Counted from the stretch's first letter, positions 1 through 6,591 are shown. The stretch: DNA of 15,228 nucleotides from Candidatus Rokuibacteriota bacterium (GCA_016201645.1 JACQCL010000172.1:1-15228); one strand, 5' to 3'. Made by a program: numbers and translations. Notes: a model not told the origin generated them from the letters alone.

Positions 1-324
1 ATAGAAACGCACCTCGCCGTAATCGACCCATACCCCTGGGTCCACGATCCGCCTGGCGTTCCCGACGAGATAGACGGGGGAGTAGAGGAGGCAGAACGCG
101 AGAAAGAGGGCTGAGAGCGCCAAGATGCCCCCGAGCGCTCCGATGATCACCCAGAGAGCCCACCAGAGAATGTCGTTCATGGGCACGCTGTCCAGGATGG
201 GCACGAGCAGCTGCGGCTGGTAGTAGAGGAGGATCACACCGACCGCATAGACGGGGAGGATGAGTTCCATCCATGGACGGCTCGGGCGAAAGCGTATCTC
301 CGGGAAAAGGCCTAGTCGGTTCAT
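1..324 (-). CDS. Membrane protein, 5' part (runs off left edge)
   Basis: The reverse strand is open from an ATG at 324 to the window edge, 108 codons without a stop. The protein begins MNRLGLFPEIRFRPSRPWME and has two strongly hydrophobic stretches, about residues 19-43 and 52-88, so it is an integral inner-membrane protein. A short polar segment (GNARRIVDPGVW) follows the second helix. I do not recognise the family. The start is uncertain: there is no clear Shine-Dalgarno sequence before the ATG, and the frame stays open upstream through TTG codons until a TGA, so the protein could be about 10 residues longer. The base pattern and hydrophobic profile are convincingly coding. The C-terminal part lies outside the window, so no function is assigned. 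Confidence 0.7.
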   Translation of the reverse strand, partial: MNRLGLFPEIRFRPSRPWMELILPVYAVGVILLYYQPQLLVPILDSVPMNDILWWALWVIIGALGGILALSALFLAFCLLYSPVYLVGNARRIVDPGVWVDYGEVRFY

Positions 325-392
325 GCCACGTTGAAGCAGCAAAGCCAGTGCCAAGGCAGCTTGCTTATCTGATCACTACTTAGACTAGCGGA

Positions 393-415
393 GACTGTCC
401 TCGTTTCGGACAGTC
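393..415. repeat. Perfect 8-bp inverted repeat (hairpin or operator)
   Basis: GACTGTCC (393-400) and GGACAGTC (408-415) are exact reverse complements separated by the 7-base loop TCGTTTC. It lies upstream of the minus-strand membrane gene and just before the di-haem remnant. No T-run follows on either strand, so it is not a typical rho-independent terminator. It could be an operator-like palindrome or an RNA hairpin; nothing further can be said from sequence. Confidence 0.5.
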
Positions 416-445
416 GTGACACCTCGCTGTCCTCCAGTATTTCCC

Positions 446-698
446 CTTGCCAGCGATGGCAAGGTGGGACCGGGGCTCGCGGATGACATCGTCCAGGGGA
501 GCGCGGGACCCGATGAGTTTCGAACTGCCCCCTTGTGGGGACTGGGTCAGCGCATCTTCCTTTTACACGATGGGCGGACGAAGGACTTGCTCGAGGCGAT
601 TGAGGCCCACGCGAGCGCGGGTGACGCCCGGTTCCCCCTTCAATGCGCTCACGGAGCCACAGAAACAGGACGTCCTCAATTTCCTGCGTAGCCTATAA
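446..698 (+). pseudogene. Remnant of a di-haem oxidoreductase (thiol oxidoreductase-like), C-terminal end, frameshifted
   Basis: Two overlapping frames together give the C-terminal end of the di-haem oxidoreductase / cytochrome c peroxidase-like family. The first frame, to about 635, reads GPGLADDIVQGSAGPDEFRT, then APLWGLGQRIFLLHDGRT, then KDLLEAIEAHAS. The second frame, one base shifted, reads FNALTEPQKQDVLNFLRSL and ends at the TAA at 696-698. From memory of the family, these segments are adjacent in intact members, with a few more residues between the HAS and FNALT blocks. The join falls at a run of five C at about 634-638, consistent with a one-base indel plus a small deletion. No CxxCH haem motif and no N-terminal two thirds are present, and homology fades upstream of about 446. 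It fills most of the gap between the two flanking minus-strand genes. An assembly error could explain the frameshift but not the missing haem domains. Confidence 0.75.
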
Positions 699-713
699 GG
701 TGGCAGGCGGCGG

Positions 714-2384
714 TCAGGGGCGCGTTCGTCCGCGGGCCTTCTTCGAGGTCCTGCTCCGTTCCTTGTCTGCTGGGTTTCTGAGCTCCATGACCTTCGCGAT
801 CAATTCTGTCCTGCCGGGCGGCATCTTGTAGCCTTCTTTAATCAAGGCCATCAGCGCCTGTTCGCGCTCATCCTTGGTGATCGATCTTTCGGTCGCCCGA
901 TCGTCAAGATCTTCGGTGTCGGTTCGACGGCGTGACGCTCTCCGGTCGGGCGCCCGCTCATCGTCCCGCTGCGTGACCCGTGCCTCCGCCCGCTGGACCG
1001 CCCTCGGCTCCGAGGGCTTGGCGCGCGGCGGCTGCACCGGTGGCCGGCCCGGTTCCAAGGCGCGCCGCGCCGCTTTCCCCTTGACGGCGGCCTTGTCTTC
1101 TCGCACATCCCCGGCAGGCTCAGCGACGCGAGTGAGGGCCGCCAATTCAGCCAATGCTCCGGCGCTGATGAGGGCGCGGCGGGTCAGGCTGGCCTCCCTG
1201 GCATCCGGCTGGGCGCGGGGCGCCAGGCGCTGAGGCGTCGCCTCACTCTCTTTTCTCTGGCTGAGATGGGTCGCGGTCACCCCCAGGCCGTACCAGAGCG
1301 AGATGTCTTCCGGCGCCGCTTGAAGCGCCTTGTAGTAGAGTCTCCACGCCCCCTCGTAATCACCCCTTGCCGCGAGCGCCTCCGCCTCCCTGGCCACGTT
1401 CACGGTTGGGGCCTCGGGGCGCGGCGGGACCGGCGTGACCCGCGCCTCCGCCTGAGGGACCGGCCTCGGCTCCGAGGGCTTGGCGCGCGGCGGCTCAACC
1501 GGTGCCCGGCGCGGTTCGGACGCGACGCGCGTTTCTTTCCTCGTTGCCGCCGCCCTGTCGTCACGCGCATCGCGCACGGGCTCACCGACGCCGGTGAGGG
1601 CCGCCGATTCAGCCAGTGCTTGAGCATCCGCGAGCCATTGCCGAGCCACCCTGACCTCCTCGGAGTCGGGCGGGCCGTGGCGCGCCACGTACTGGAACGC
1701 CTCCTCGGCCTCTTTTCGCTTGTTCAGGTAGCTCAGCGTCACCCCCAGGCCGTACCAGAGCGACATGTCTTCCGGCGTCGCTTGAAGCGCCTGATAGTAG
1801 AGTCTCCACGCCCCCTCGTAGTCACCCCGGGCCGCTGCCGCATCGGCCTGCTGGGCGACGTTCACGTTGGAGGGCTCGGCGCTCAGCGGGACCGGCGTGG
1901 CTGGCGCCTCCGGCTCCGGTCTCGGCTCTGAGGGCATGGGGCGTGGCGAGACCGGCGTGACTGGCGGCTCTGCCCTCGGCTCTGAAGGTATGGGGCGCGG
2001 CGGGACCGGCGCAGGGTTTCCGCTCAACAACGCGTTCACAAGGCTCTTGAGGGTATGGAATTCGCGGGTGGTCAGGCTCAGAAGAACCGTGATCGAGCCG
2101 TCGGAATCCACTGCCCACACCATTCCCCCGAAGAGCATGGGAGATTCCCTCTGGCGGGGACCGAACTGAAGCCACACATTAGACCCCTCGGGCGGGGGCG
2201 GTTTCCTTGTCTCCAATCTCACTGTCACCCGGAACCGGTCGAGAGCCACCATTTTGCCTTCCCATTCGACCAGGCGGTCGACAGCCCGACCGATGCTCAC
2301 GGCCACCTCAGTCGCGAGAGATCGGCGGCGAGCTTGCGCCCTGACGGCCAAGCTCCCTTGATTTTCCGTGTGACGGCGTTTCAT
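714..2384 (-). CDS. Proline-rich TPR-repeat protein with internal 154-residue tandem duplication
   Basis: A 556-residue protein of unknown function. Residues 1-120 form a globular-looking N-terminal region (VRLETRKPPPPEGSNVWLQF; GGMVWAVDSDGSITVLL) that I do not recognise. Residues 125-175 are a Pro/Glu/Arg linker with two copies of an 18-residue motif around PRPxPSEPRxEP. Two TPR-like units follow, at about 178-330 and 332-485. Each starts with RGDYEGAWRLYY and a SLWYGLGVT helix and ends in a basic Pro-rich linker containing PPRAKPSEPR. The first unit retains a second helix (AEEAFQYVARHG), while the same stretch of the second is degraded by substitutions. The C-terminus (about 488-556) is highly charged and basic, ending SKKARGRTRP, and could bind nucleic acid or another polyanion. 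No signal peptide or membrane segment is seen. The ATG at 2384 is preceded by AGGA at a short distance. TPR units suggest a protein-protein scaffold; the role is unknown. Confidence 0.8.
   Translation of the reverse strand: MKRRHTENQGSLAVRAQARRRSLATEVAVSIGRAVDRLVEWEGKMVALDRFRVTVRLETRKPPPPEGSNVWLQFGPRQRESPMLFGGMVWAVDSDGSITVLLSLTTREFHTLKSLVNALLSGNPAPVPPRPIPSEPRAEPPVTPVSPRPMPSEPRPEPEAPATPVPLSAEPSNVNVAQQADAAAARGDYEGAWRLYYQALQATPEDMSLWYGLGVTLSYLNKRKEAEEAFQYVARHGPPDSEEVRVARQWLADAQALAESAALTGVGEPVRDARDDRAAATRKETRVASEPRRAPVEPPRAKPSEPRPVPQAEARVTPVPPRPEAPTVNVAREAEALAARGDYEGAWRLYYKALQAAPEDISLWYGLGVTATHLSQRKESEATPQRLAPRAQPDAREASLTRRALISAGALAELAALTRVAEPAGDVREDKAAVKGKAARRALEPGRPPVQPPRAKPSEPRAVQRAEARVTQRDDERAPDRRASRRRTDTEDLDDRATERSITKDEREQALMALIKEGYKMPPGRTELIAKVMELRNPADKERSRTSKKARGRTRP
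971..1894 (-). repeat. 462-bp tandem duplication inside the TPR gene
   Basis: Landmarks recur at a constant spacing of 462 bp. CCCAGGCCGTACCAGAGCG recurs near 1282 and 1744, CGAGGGCTTGGCGCGCGGC at 1011 and 1473, and the start of the TGACCC/GCCTCCG block at 971 and 1433. The period is 154 codons, so the duplication is in frame and doubles one TPR unit plus one linker. The copies are clearly diverged, especially around 1150-1260 against 1612-1722, so the event is not recent. Outer limits are approximate. Confidence 0.85.
1921..2028 (-). repeat. 54-bp tandem repeat encoding a Pro-rich linker
   Basis: CTCGGCTCTGA recurs at 1921 and 1975, each followed by a similar GG(C/T)ATGGGGCG(T/C)GGCG block. 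The period of 54 bp encodes 18 residues around PRP(I/M)PSEPR in the linker ahead of the first TPR unit. The two copies are imperfect. Confidence 0.65.
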
Positions 2385-2567
2385 AGGTCCTGAATCAAGC
2401 TGGCAGCAAACGGGGTGCCACGCTTAGAGAATCTTTACAAACGCTGAAGTTAGCGGGTTTTCGCGGAGACCGCGGACAAACAGGAAGGGAGGAAAGTGTC
2501 AGAGTGTCAAGGAAATGTCACTCTCAGCTTGACGGCCAGCGAGCCTAGGTGGTGGGTTTCTCCCCCT

Positions 2568-3038
2568 TCACTGTCTGGGATTGAGCCGCGCCAGTTCAGT
2601 GGTCATGCATTGCCTCACCCATTCGCTTCTCTTGGCGTCTGGAATTACATCCTGTGGACGCTCAGGCAAATACCGCGCCAGCCCCTCCCAACAGCGCGCC
2701 CGCGCCTGGGTCACCTCCAGATCGATACGGAGCAGCTGGAGGCTTCGCGCGCGCTGGTAATCCCACCGGAGGGCTAGGACGGCCACCGCTACCGAGGTCC
2801 CGACGACAAGGCCGACGAGCAGGACAAGCGCCGCTGCCCGCCAGCGCCGCGCCCGCCGCTCGAGAGCCCCAACGAGCCCGGAGAGCATGACCTCGATCGG
2901 TGCCTCTGGATTGCGGACAACTTCGACGCCGGGTCGCCGGAGGGCGTGAGGAAGGAGCCAGGAATTCATGCGATCTCCCTCCGGGCTCGGATGGTGGCGG
3001 CGGTCGGCCCGGCCCATGACGATGAGGCGTTCACCCAT
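2568..3038 (-). CDS. Small single-pass membrane protein, unknown function
   Basis: A 156-residue protein if started at 3038. It has one strong transmembrane helix at about residues 68-90 (AALVLLVGLVVGTSVAVAVLAL) preceded by a very basic stretch (ERRARRWR), so the N-terminal part should be cytoplasmic. The C-terminal domain of about 65 residues is mostly helical and contains two cysteines (RCWEGL and RQCM) that could pair outside the membrane. Start choice is open. The ATG at 3038 has AGGAGG six to seven bases upstream. The ATG at 2969 (MNSWLLPHALRRPG, 133 residues) has GGAGG eight bases upstream, and its product looks more protein-like from the first residue. The frame is also open further up to 3206, but without support. 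I do not recognise the family. It lies in the same orientation as the TPR gene (183 bp away) and the hydrolase. Confidence 0.65.
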   Translation of the reverse strand: MGERLIVMGRADRRHHPSPEGDRMNSWLLPHALRRPGVEVVRNPEAPIEVMLSGLVGALERRARRWRAAALVLLVGLVVGTSVAVAVLALRWDYQRARSLQLLRIDLEVTQARARCWEGLARYLPERPQDVIPDAKRSEWVRQCMTTELARLNPRQ

Positions 3039-3302
3039 GGCTTGCCTCCTCTGCGTTCGGCTCGGGAAAGACCCCCGGGACCTCGAAGTCCCGATGTGAC
3101 GGAGAAAACGGAGCCTTCGGGAAGAGGTCAGACTAGGGGGTCCCTGCCGGAGAAGGTCTAGGAACCTTTCAAGTCGGTCGAAAGATTCCCCTTCAGGGAC
3201 CTCCACCGTTTGTATCTGGTGGGGTTCCCCGGCACATCGCGACTGACCTAAAGGTCCTTAACTTTTAAGGCACTAGAGCGGCCCTGTCAAGCTCTTTCGG
3301 CG

Positions 3303-4022
3303 TCACGGGCGCAGGGTGCGGAGAAGTAGCCTGGTGATCTCTCCGGGCACCGTGACCATCGCATCATGCCCCGTCCTCACCTCGTGGAACCGCCAGGCTC
3401 GGTCCTCCTTCAAGTGTCTGAACTGATCGAAAGGTCCCGCCGTCGGCCTGCGACAATGGATGTATGTGCGTTCGAGGCGCGCGCCGTCGGGAGCGTGGAC
3501 CGGCTGCTCGAACGTGCGGATCGGCTGCGGCACGAGATGCCTGGACAGCCAGGCCGCGTCCTTCGCGTTCGTGACGCCAAACCGCTCGGGCGGGAGGGGA
3601 GGAATGCGCCAGCCGTCGCCATGCACCTCGGCGGCTTGACGAAGTTCGCCCACGATGGGGGCTGGGAGGAGATCGAACACCGCCTGGCCGCTGGCCGGCA
3701 CGAACGCGTCGAGGTAAACGAGGTGTGCCAGCCGCGCGGGGCCCCGTCCTGCAACACCCGTTATGACCATGCCGCCATAACTGTGGCCGACCAAGATGAC
3801 CTGTCTCGGTTCCTCCATCTCGAGCAGCCCGAGGACATCCTGAATGTGGAGCGCCAGATCGACGCCACGATGGGCGAGATGGGCTCGATCGCCCAGGCCC
3901 GTGAGGGTGGGAGTAAAGACGGCGTGCCCGGTTTCGCGGAGGAGACGTGCGACTCGCGCCCAACACCACCCGCCATGCCACGCCCCGTGGACGAGAACGA
4001 AGGTTGCCGAGGTTCGCTTCAT
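3303..4022 (-). CDS. Alpha/beta hydrolase, EstC / plant-esterase-like
   Basis: A 239-residue cytoplasmic alpha/beta-fold hydrolase. The oxyanion-hole motif HGAWHGGWCW is at residues 12-21. The nucleophile elbow GHSYGG is at 79-84 with Ser81, and the catalytic His is probably His219 in RTGHDAM near the C-terminus. The acid of the triad is not certain from sequence alone. The N-terminal pattern FVLVHGAWHGGWCW followed by TGLGDR is typical of the group containing bacterial EstC-type esterases and plant methyl-ester hydrolases. Substrate cannot be predicted; a small ester is likely. Length is normal for the group and there is no signal peptide. The ATG at 4022 has a strong GAGGAGG five to six bases upstream. 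It is divergent from the small gene at 4147, and a plausible promoter lies at 4054-4083. Confidence 0.9.
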   Translation of the reverse strand: MKRTSATFVLVHGAWHGGWCWARVARLLRETGHAVFTPTLTGLGDRAHLAHRGVDLALHIQDVLGLLEMEEPRQVILVGHSYGGMVITGVAGRGPARLAHLVYLDAFVPASGQAVFDLLPAPIVGELRQAAEVHGDGWRIPPLPPERFGVTNAKDAAWLSRHLVPQPIRTFEQPVHAPDGARLERTYIHCRRPTAGPFDQFRHLKEDRAWRFHEVRTGHDAMVTVPGEITRLLLRTLRP

Positions 4023-4053
4023 TGATCCTCCTCGAATACTCTTGTGTGGGGGT

Positions 4054-4083
4054 AGGCTAGCCCCGAGGGCGTGGAGGGGTCAA
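4054..4083 (-). promoter_or_regulatory. Possible sigma70 promoter for the alpha/beta hydrolase
   Basis: On the reverse strand, TTGACC (4083-4078) is followed after 18 bases by TAGCCT (4059-4054). The -35 is good and the -10 is weak. It would give a leader of about 25 bases containing the GAGGAGG ribosome-binding site. Confidence 0.4.
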
Positions 4084-4091
4084 GCACCGCC

Positions 4092-4120
4092 TTGACAGCC
4101 GCCGGGCGCCGGTACAGAAT
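4092..4120 (+). promoter_or_regulatory. Sigma70 promoter for the small gene at 4147
   Basis: TTGACA (4092-4097), a 17-base spacer, then CAGAAT (4115-4120). This is a consensus -35 with optimal spacing and a good -10. Transcription would start near 4127, leaving a leader of about 20 bases that contains GGAGGA ahead of the ATG. Confidence 0.6.
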
Positions 4121-4146
4121 CTCCTTCACAACCCGGAGGAACCCGA

Positions 4147-4440
4147 ATGCCAGTCCAGAGGGGGTCGCTGAAAGCCCAGGCGGCAGGCAAGGTGCGATGC
4201 CTGTTTATCGTCGCGCGAAACCAGCCTGATCTTTGGCACCATCTGAGCCGGGATTTTGCTGAGGACGATGACGTCCAGGTGCTCTTGGATCGGCGGCGTG
4301 GAGAACGGCGGCAGCGCCTCCAGCAGCACGAATCGGAGCGGCGGCGTGCCGACCGCCGACGCCAGGCGAGCATTGACAACGATCTCCGCTACCGGTCGTT
4401 TGTGATCCTCCACGAGCAGCAAGGGGTCCTTTCAGGCTAA
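4147..4440 (+). CDS. Small arginine-rich protein, unknown function
   Basis: A 97-residue protein. Residues 15-50 look like a compact alpha/beta segment (VRCLFIVARNQPDLWHHLSR, then DDDVQVLLDRR). They are followed by a strongly charged stretch, 49-73, built of RR-rich motifs (DRRRGERRQR, ESERRRADRRR). From memory, many GC-rich environmental bacteria encode short proteins with this layout, a half-receiver-like strand-helix-strand followed by DRRxGERR, but I know of no established function. The basic tail could contact nucleic acid or membrane phosphate. The start is supported by GGAGGA seven bases upstream and by a consensus promoter at 4092-4120. The antisense frame at 4126-4422 has neither support and is taken as its shadow. 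The next gene starts 26 bases downstream. Confidence 0.75.
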   Translation: MPVQRGSLKAQAAGKVRCLFIVARNQPDLWHHLSRDFAEDDDVQVLLDRRRGERRQRLQQHESERRRADRRRQASIDNDLRYRSFVILHEQQGVLSG

Positions 4441-4466
4441 CCGACCGGCGCTCAGGGGAGGAAGCT

Positions 4467-4757
4467 ATGTGCCGATCTTCCCTCGTGCTGATCCTGCTCG
4501 GCGGCCTGGTCGCGCTGATCCCCTTCGCAGATCCAAACCCTGCCGATCCGATATGGATCGCGGGCGTCTACGACGGGGACGACTACGACGAGATCGTCCT
4601 GTCACCGATTTTCCCGGACGGCGTACTGGAGTCCTCTCTGCTGGTGGACTTCAAGACTGCGCTGATGGTCGGGGGTTCCCCTTCGCTCGACGCGCCCGCG
4701 GCCCTCGCTGTATCGGCCCTCCTCGCGTTTCAGTTTCGCTCTCCCCCGGTGTCCTGA
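4467..4757 (+). CDS. Small secreted acidic protein, unknown function
   Basis: A 96-residue protein with a hydrophobic N-terminus (residues 4-20, SLVLILLGGLVALIPFA) that reads as a signal peptide, or less likely a membrane anchor. An acidic segment PIWIAGVYDGDDYDEIVLS follows at about 28-46. A second hydrophobic stretch lies near 76-90. The acidic motif resembles one I recall in short exported hypothetical proteins from environmental genomes, with no known role; metal binding by the Asp cluster is only a guess. The start is well supported: GGGGAGGAAGCT lies directly before the ATG with five-base spacing. It lies 26 bases after the arginine-rich gene, so the two are probably co-transcribed. Confidence 0.65.
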   Translation: MCRSSLVLILLGGLVALIPFADPNPADPIWIAGVYDGDDYDEIVLSPIFPDGVLESSLLVDFKTALMVGGSPSLDAPAALAVSALLAFQFRSPPVS

Positions 4758-4858
4758 GCCTTTCTGATGTGTTGTGCCCGCGGGCGATGCCCGGGGCAAG
4801 GTGCGGTCAAAATCCCATTGGTTGAGAAATTGAGAGAAGGGCGTTGGGGGTGGCGAGG

Positions 4859-5200
4859 ATGTCCACTGCCAGAGGGAACTCGAAGAGCTACCCGGAGGCC
4901 CACCGGCGTGCTGCCCGTCTCTACCAGGAACGCCACCGGAAGCTTGGGCTGTGCGTCAAGTGCCCTCGTCCCGCCGTAGCGGACAGGCTCTTCTGCGCCG
5001 TTCATCGAGAGTATCGGGGTCTCCGGCGGCGGTGGTCACCAGCCGAGGACTCGATCCTGAGGGCAGCGTGGCTCGAGCAGGTCGCGGCCAGTGAGATCGC
5101 GGCCACGCTCGGGAGGCCCAAGGTGGCGGTCCTTGCGAGGAGGAGATTGCTCGGGCTCCCCACCCGGAGCGGTGGCACCGCCGAGGTCGGGAGTCCATGA
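4859..5200 (+). CDS. Zinc-knuckle plus Myb/GcrA-like HTH DNA-binding protein
   Basis: A 113-residue protein from the ATG at 4859. Residues 10-31 are a basic helix (YPEAHRRAARLYQERHRKLG). Residues 32-49 form a C-X2-C-X10-C-X2-H knuckle (CVKC ... CAVH) that should bind one zinc. Residues 58-100 form a Trp-started three-helix domain (RRWSPAEDSILRAAW ... VAASEIAATLGRPKVAVLAR) with the look of a SANT/Myb or GcrA-type helix-turn-helix. The final part is short and disordered. Together this suggests a small transcription factor or nucleoid-associated protein; the partner and target are unknown. The start is uncertain. A TTG at 4844 and a GTG at 4850 are in frame, and GAGAAGG at 4834-4840 fits the GTG best. 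Phages and integrative elements carry similar combinations, but no mobile-element genes lie nearby. Confidence 0.75.
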   Translation: MSTARGNSKSYPEAHRRAARLYQERHRKLGLCVKCPRPAVADRLFCAVHREYRGLRRRWSPAEDSILRAAWLEQVAASEIAATLGRPKVAVLARRRLLGLPTRSGGTAEVGSP

Positions 5201-5288
5201 GGGGGTAACGTTTTTGGACACTCCTCTTGAACAAACTGTCACTCGTGGACGCTTGGTCGCGCCGGTAAGGATCCCGGGCATCTCAGAA

Positions 5289-5316
5289 TTGTTCAAACTT
5301 TCCGATTAGTTATCAT
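5289..5316 (+). promoter_or_regulatory. Possible sigma70 promoter upstream of the 5422 gene
   Basis: TTGTTC (5289-5294), a 16-base spacer, then TATCAT (5311-5316), in a locally AT-rich island. The -35 overlaps TTGTTCAA (5289-5296), the reverse complement of TTGAACAA at 5227-5234. The leader would be about 100 bases. Modest support. Confidence 0.35.
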
Positions 5317-5421
5317 CCATCGGCAAGGCAGCGGGGTAGGTCCGAACGTCTGGCATTCAGTCTGCAATCAGGCAAGGGGGCTCCCGGCAAAGGACGCCCT
5401 GCCAGAGGAGGAGTTGCTCGG

Positions 5422-5928
5422 ATGACTGAAGGCTTTCAAGGGGACGGGCAGTCCGAATCCTTCCTCAGGAGGACCTGGGCAGTGCTGCACGGACCGCTCT
5501 CCCGGGTTCAGACGATCGTCGGTCTGGCGGCCGGGCTCGTCTCGATCGTGGGGGCTCTCGCCTCGGCGACGCAATTCTTCAAGCCCGTCCCCGGGATGGG
5601 CGAGGTCGTGGCGGTTGTTCAGGACGCGAAGTCGGAGAAGGCTATCTCCGATGCCACAATTGAAATCCTCACGCTCCACAATGCGCTGATCACAACCTTG
5701 ACCCCAAACTCCCTCGGCCGGGCGCGCTACACCTTGCCGGAGGGTTCCTATCGTCTCAGGGCGAGCCACCCTCGATTCGGCGCGGAAGTCCGGCAGATTC
5801 ACGTCCTCTCGGGACAGACAGCCGAGATCCCGCTGCGGCTGCGGGCCGGGTCTTCCTCTCCGCTGGTTCACGCCGGGCGAGCGGTCAACGAGGGAGTGCT
5901 CGCCGTGCGGCGGCTGTTCGGCCTCTAG
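5422..5928 (+). CDS. Membrane-anchored protein with carboxypeptidase-regulatory-like domain
   Basis: A 168-residue protein. Residues 1-28 are polar and probably cytoplasmic, and residues 30-50 (QTIVGLAAGLVSIVGALASA) form a single transmembrane helix. Residues 61-140 form a small beta-sandwich of the carboxypeptidase-regulatory / PEGA-like kind. This part reads VVAVVQDAKSEKAISDATIEI, then GRARYTLPEGSYRLRASHPRFG, and a final strand near QTAEIPLRL. Such domains usually act as stalks or adhesion modules in the periplasm. The last 25 residues are a basic tail. The start has GGAGGAG upstream with GGAG about eight bases from the ATG. The pal-like gene follows 63 bases downstream in the same direction, so a shared envelope unit is plausible. 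No enzymatic motif is visible. Confidence 0.8.
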   Translation: MTEGFQGDGQSESFLRRTWAVLHGPLSRVQTIVGLAAGLVSIVGALASATQFFKPVPGMGEVVAVVQDAKSEKAISDATIEILTLHNALITTLTPNSLGRARYTLPEGSYRLRASHPRFGAEVRQIHVLSGQTAEIPLRLRAGSSSPLVHAGRAVNEGVLAVRRLFGL

Positions 5929-5991
5929 ATCGGCCGGCACCGCCAACGCTGTTTCACCCCGCCCTTGGAACCGAAAGGGGGAAGCAACATC

Positions 5992-6591
5992 ATGGTCCAC
6001 CGGAGATGGCAACTCCCTCTCATTCTTTTCGTGCTGATCCTGGCACTCATCGTCGTGGGGTGCGCGAAGCGACCGGCGACCGTCATGACGGCGACCGCCG
6101 CCCCGTCGCCGGGAGCGCAAGCTCCGACGCTCTCCCCGCCGCCGCCCCCGGTGGTGGCGCCCGCTGCCCCGGAACCGGCTCCCGTCGAAACGCCGCCGGC
6201 CCCCGCCGTGGCGGCGGAAGCGACCCCGCCGCTCCCGCAGGAGTTCACAGCCATTGACGCGCTCCGCGACATCCACTTTGATTTTGACAAGTACGGCATC
6301 CGCCCCGGGGACGCCGAGATCCTGAACGCGAGCGCGGCCTGGATGAAGGACAACCCGGACTACGTGATGCTGATCGAGGGGCACTGCGACGAGCGCGGCA
6401 CCAACGATTACAACCTGGCGCTGGGGGAGCGGCGGGCCAAGGCGACGATGACCTACCTCGTCGCCCAGGGAGCCCAGGCGGACCGGATCACGCTGATCAG
6501 CTACGGCAAGGAGCGGCCGCTCTGCACCGAGAAGAAGGAGGAGTGCTGGGCCCAGAACCGCCGAGCCCACTTCTTGGTAAAGGGCCGGTGA
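5992..6591 (+). CDS. pal: Pal-like peptidoglycan-associated outer-membrane lipoprotein
   Basis: A 199-residue lipoprotein. The signal peptide has the lipobox VVGC with the lipidated Cys at residue 24. A Pro/Ala-rich linker spans about 35-82. The OmpA-like domain spans about 90-199 and carries the core Pal motifs DIHFDFDKYGIRP, GHCDERGTNDYNLALGERRA and NRRAHF. Asp133 and the Arg pair 190-191 are the likely contacts to diaminopimelate in peptidoglycan. It should tether the outer membrane to the cell wall from the periplasmic side. Four cysteines besides the lipid one (132, 178, 185 and neighbours to be checked) include a pair in PLCTEKKEECW that could form a disulfide, a feature I recall in some Pal proteins. 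The ATG at 5992 is chosen because the signal peptide then starts MVHRRWQLPL. A TTG at 5965 in frame adds an unlikely nine residues. No tolQRAB genes lie here, so this may be a Pal paralogue. Confidence 0.9.
   Translation: MVHRRWQLPLILFVLILALIVVGCAKRPATVMTATAAPSPGAQAPTLSPPPPPVVAPAAPEPAPVETPPAPAVAAEATPPLPQEFTAIDALRDIHFDFDKYGIRPGDAEILNASAAWMKDNPDYVMLIEGHCDERGTNDYNLALGERRAKATMTYLVAQGAQADRITLISYGKERPLCTEKKEECWAQNRRAHFLVKGR

Noticed and set aside
971..1894. Repeats as a CRISPR array or insertion sequence
   Set aside because: The unit is a long coding duplication in frame, with no short regular repeats, spacers, terminal inverted repeats or transposase.
2496..2777. Plus-strand frame with a GGAGG before a GTG
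   Set aside because: The spacing is only about three bases and most of it lies over the membrane protein gene on the other strand; its composition is not protein-like.
3256..3270. CCTTAA-CTT-TTAAGG palindrome as a terminator
   Set aside because: The stem is AT-rich with a three-base loop and no following T-run; too weak to call.
4126..4422. Minus-strand frame over the Arg-rich small gene
   Set aside because: The plus-strand gene has a consensus promoter and ribosome-binding site and a layout recalled from other genomes; the antisense frame has none of these.
5227..5296. TTGAACAA and TTGTTCAA inverted pair as an operator
   Set aside because: Eight-base arms 54 bases apart in an AT-richer patch can occur by chance; only noted at the promoter entry.
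5368..6570. Minus-strand frame of 400 codons across the 5422 and pal genes
   Set aside because: It covers two well-supported genes, has long runs of Arg/Gly and no ribosome-binding site of note.
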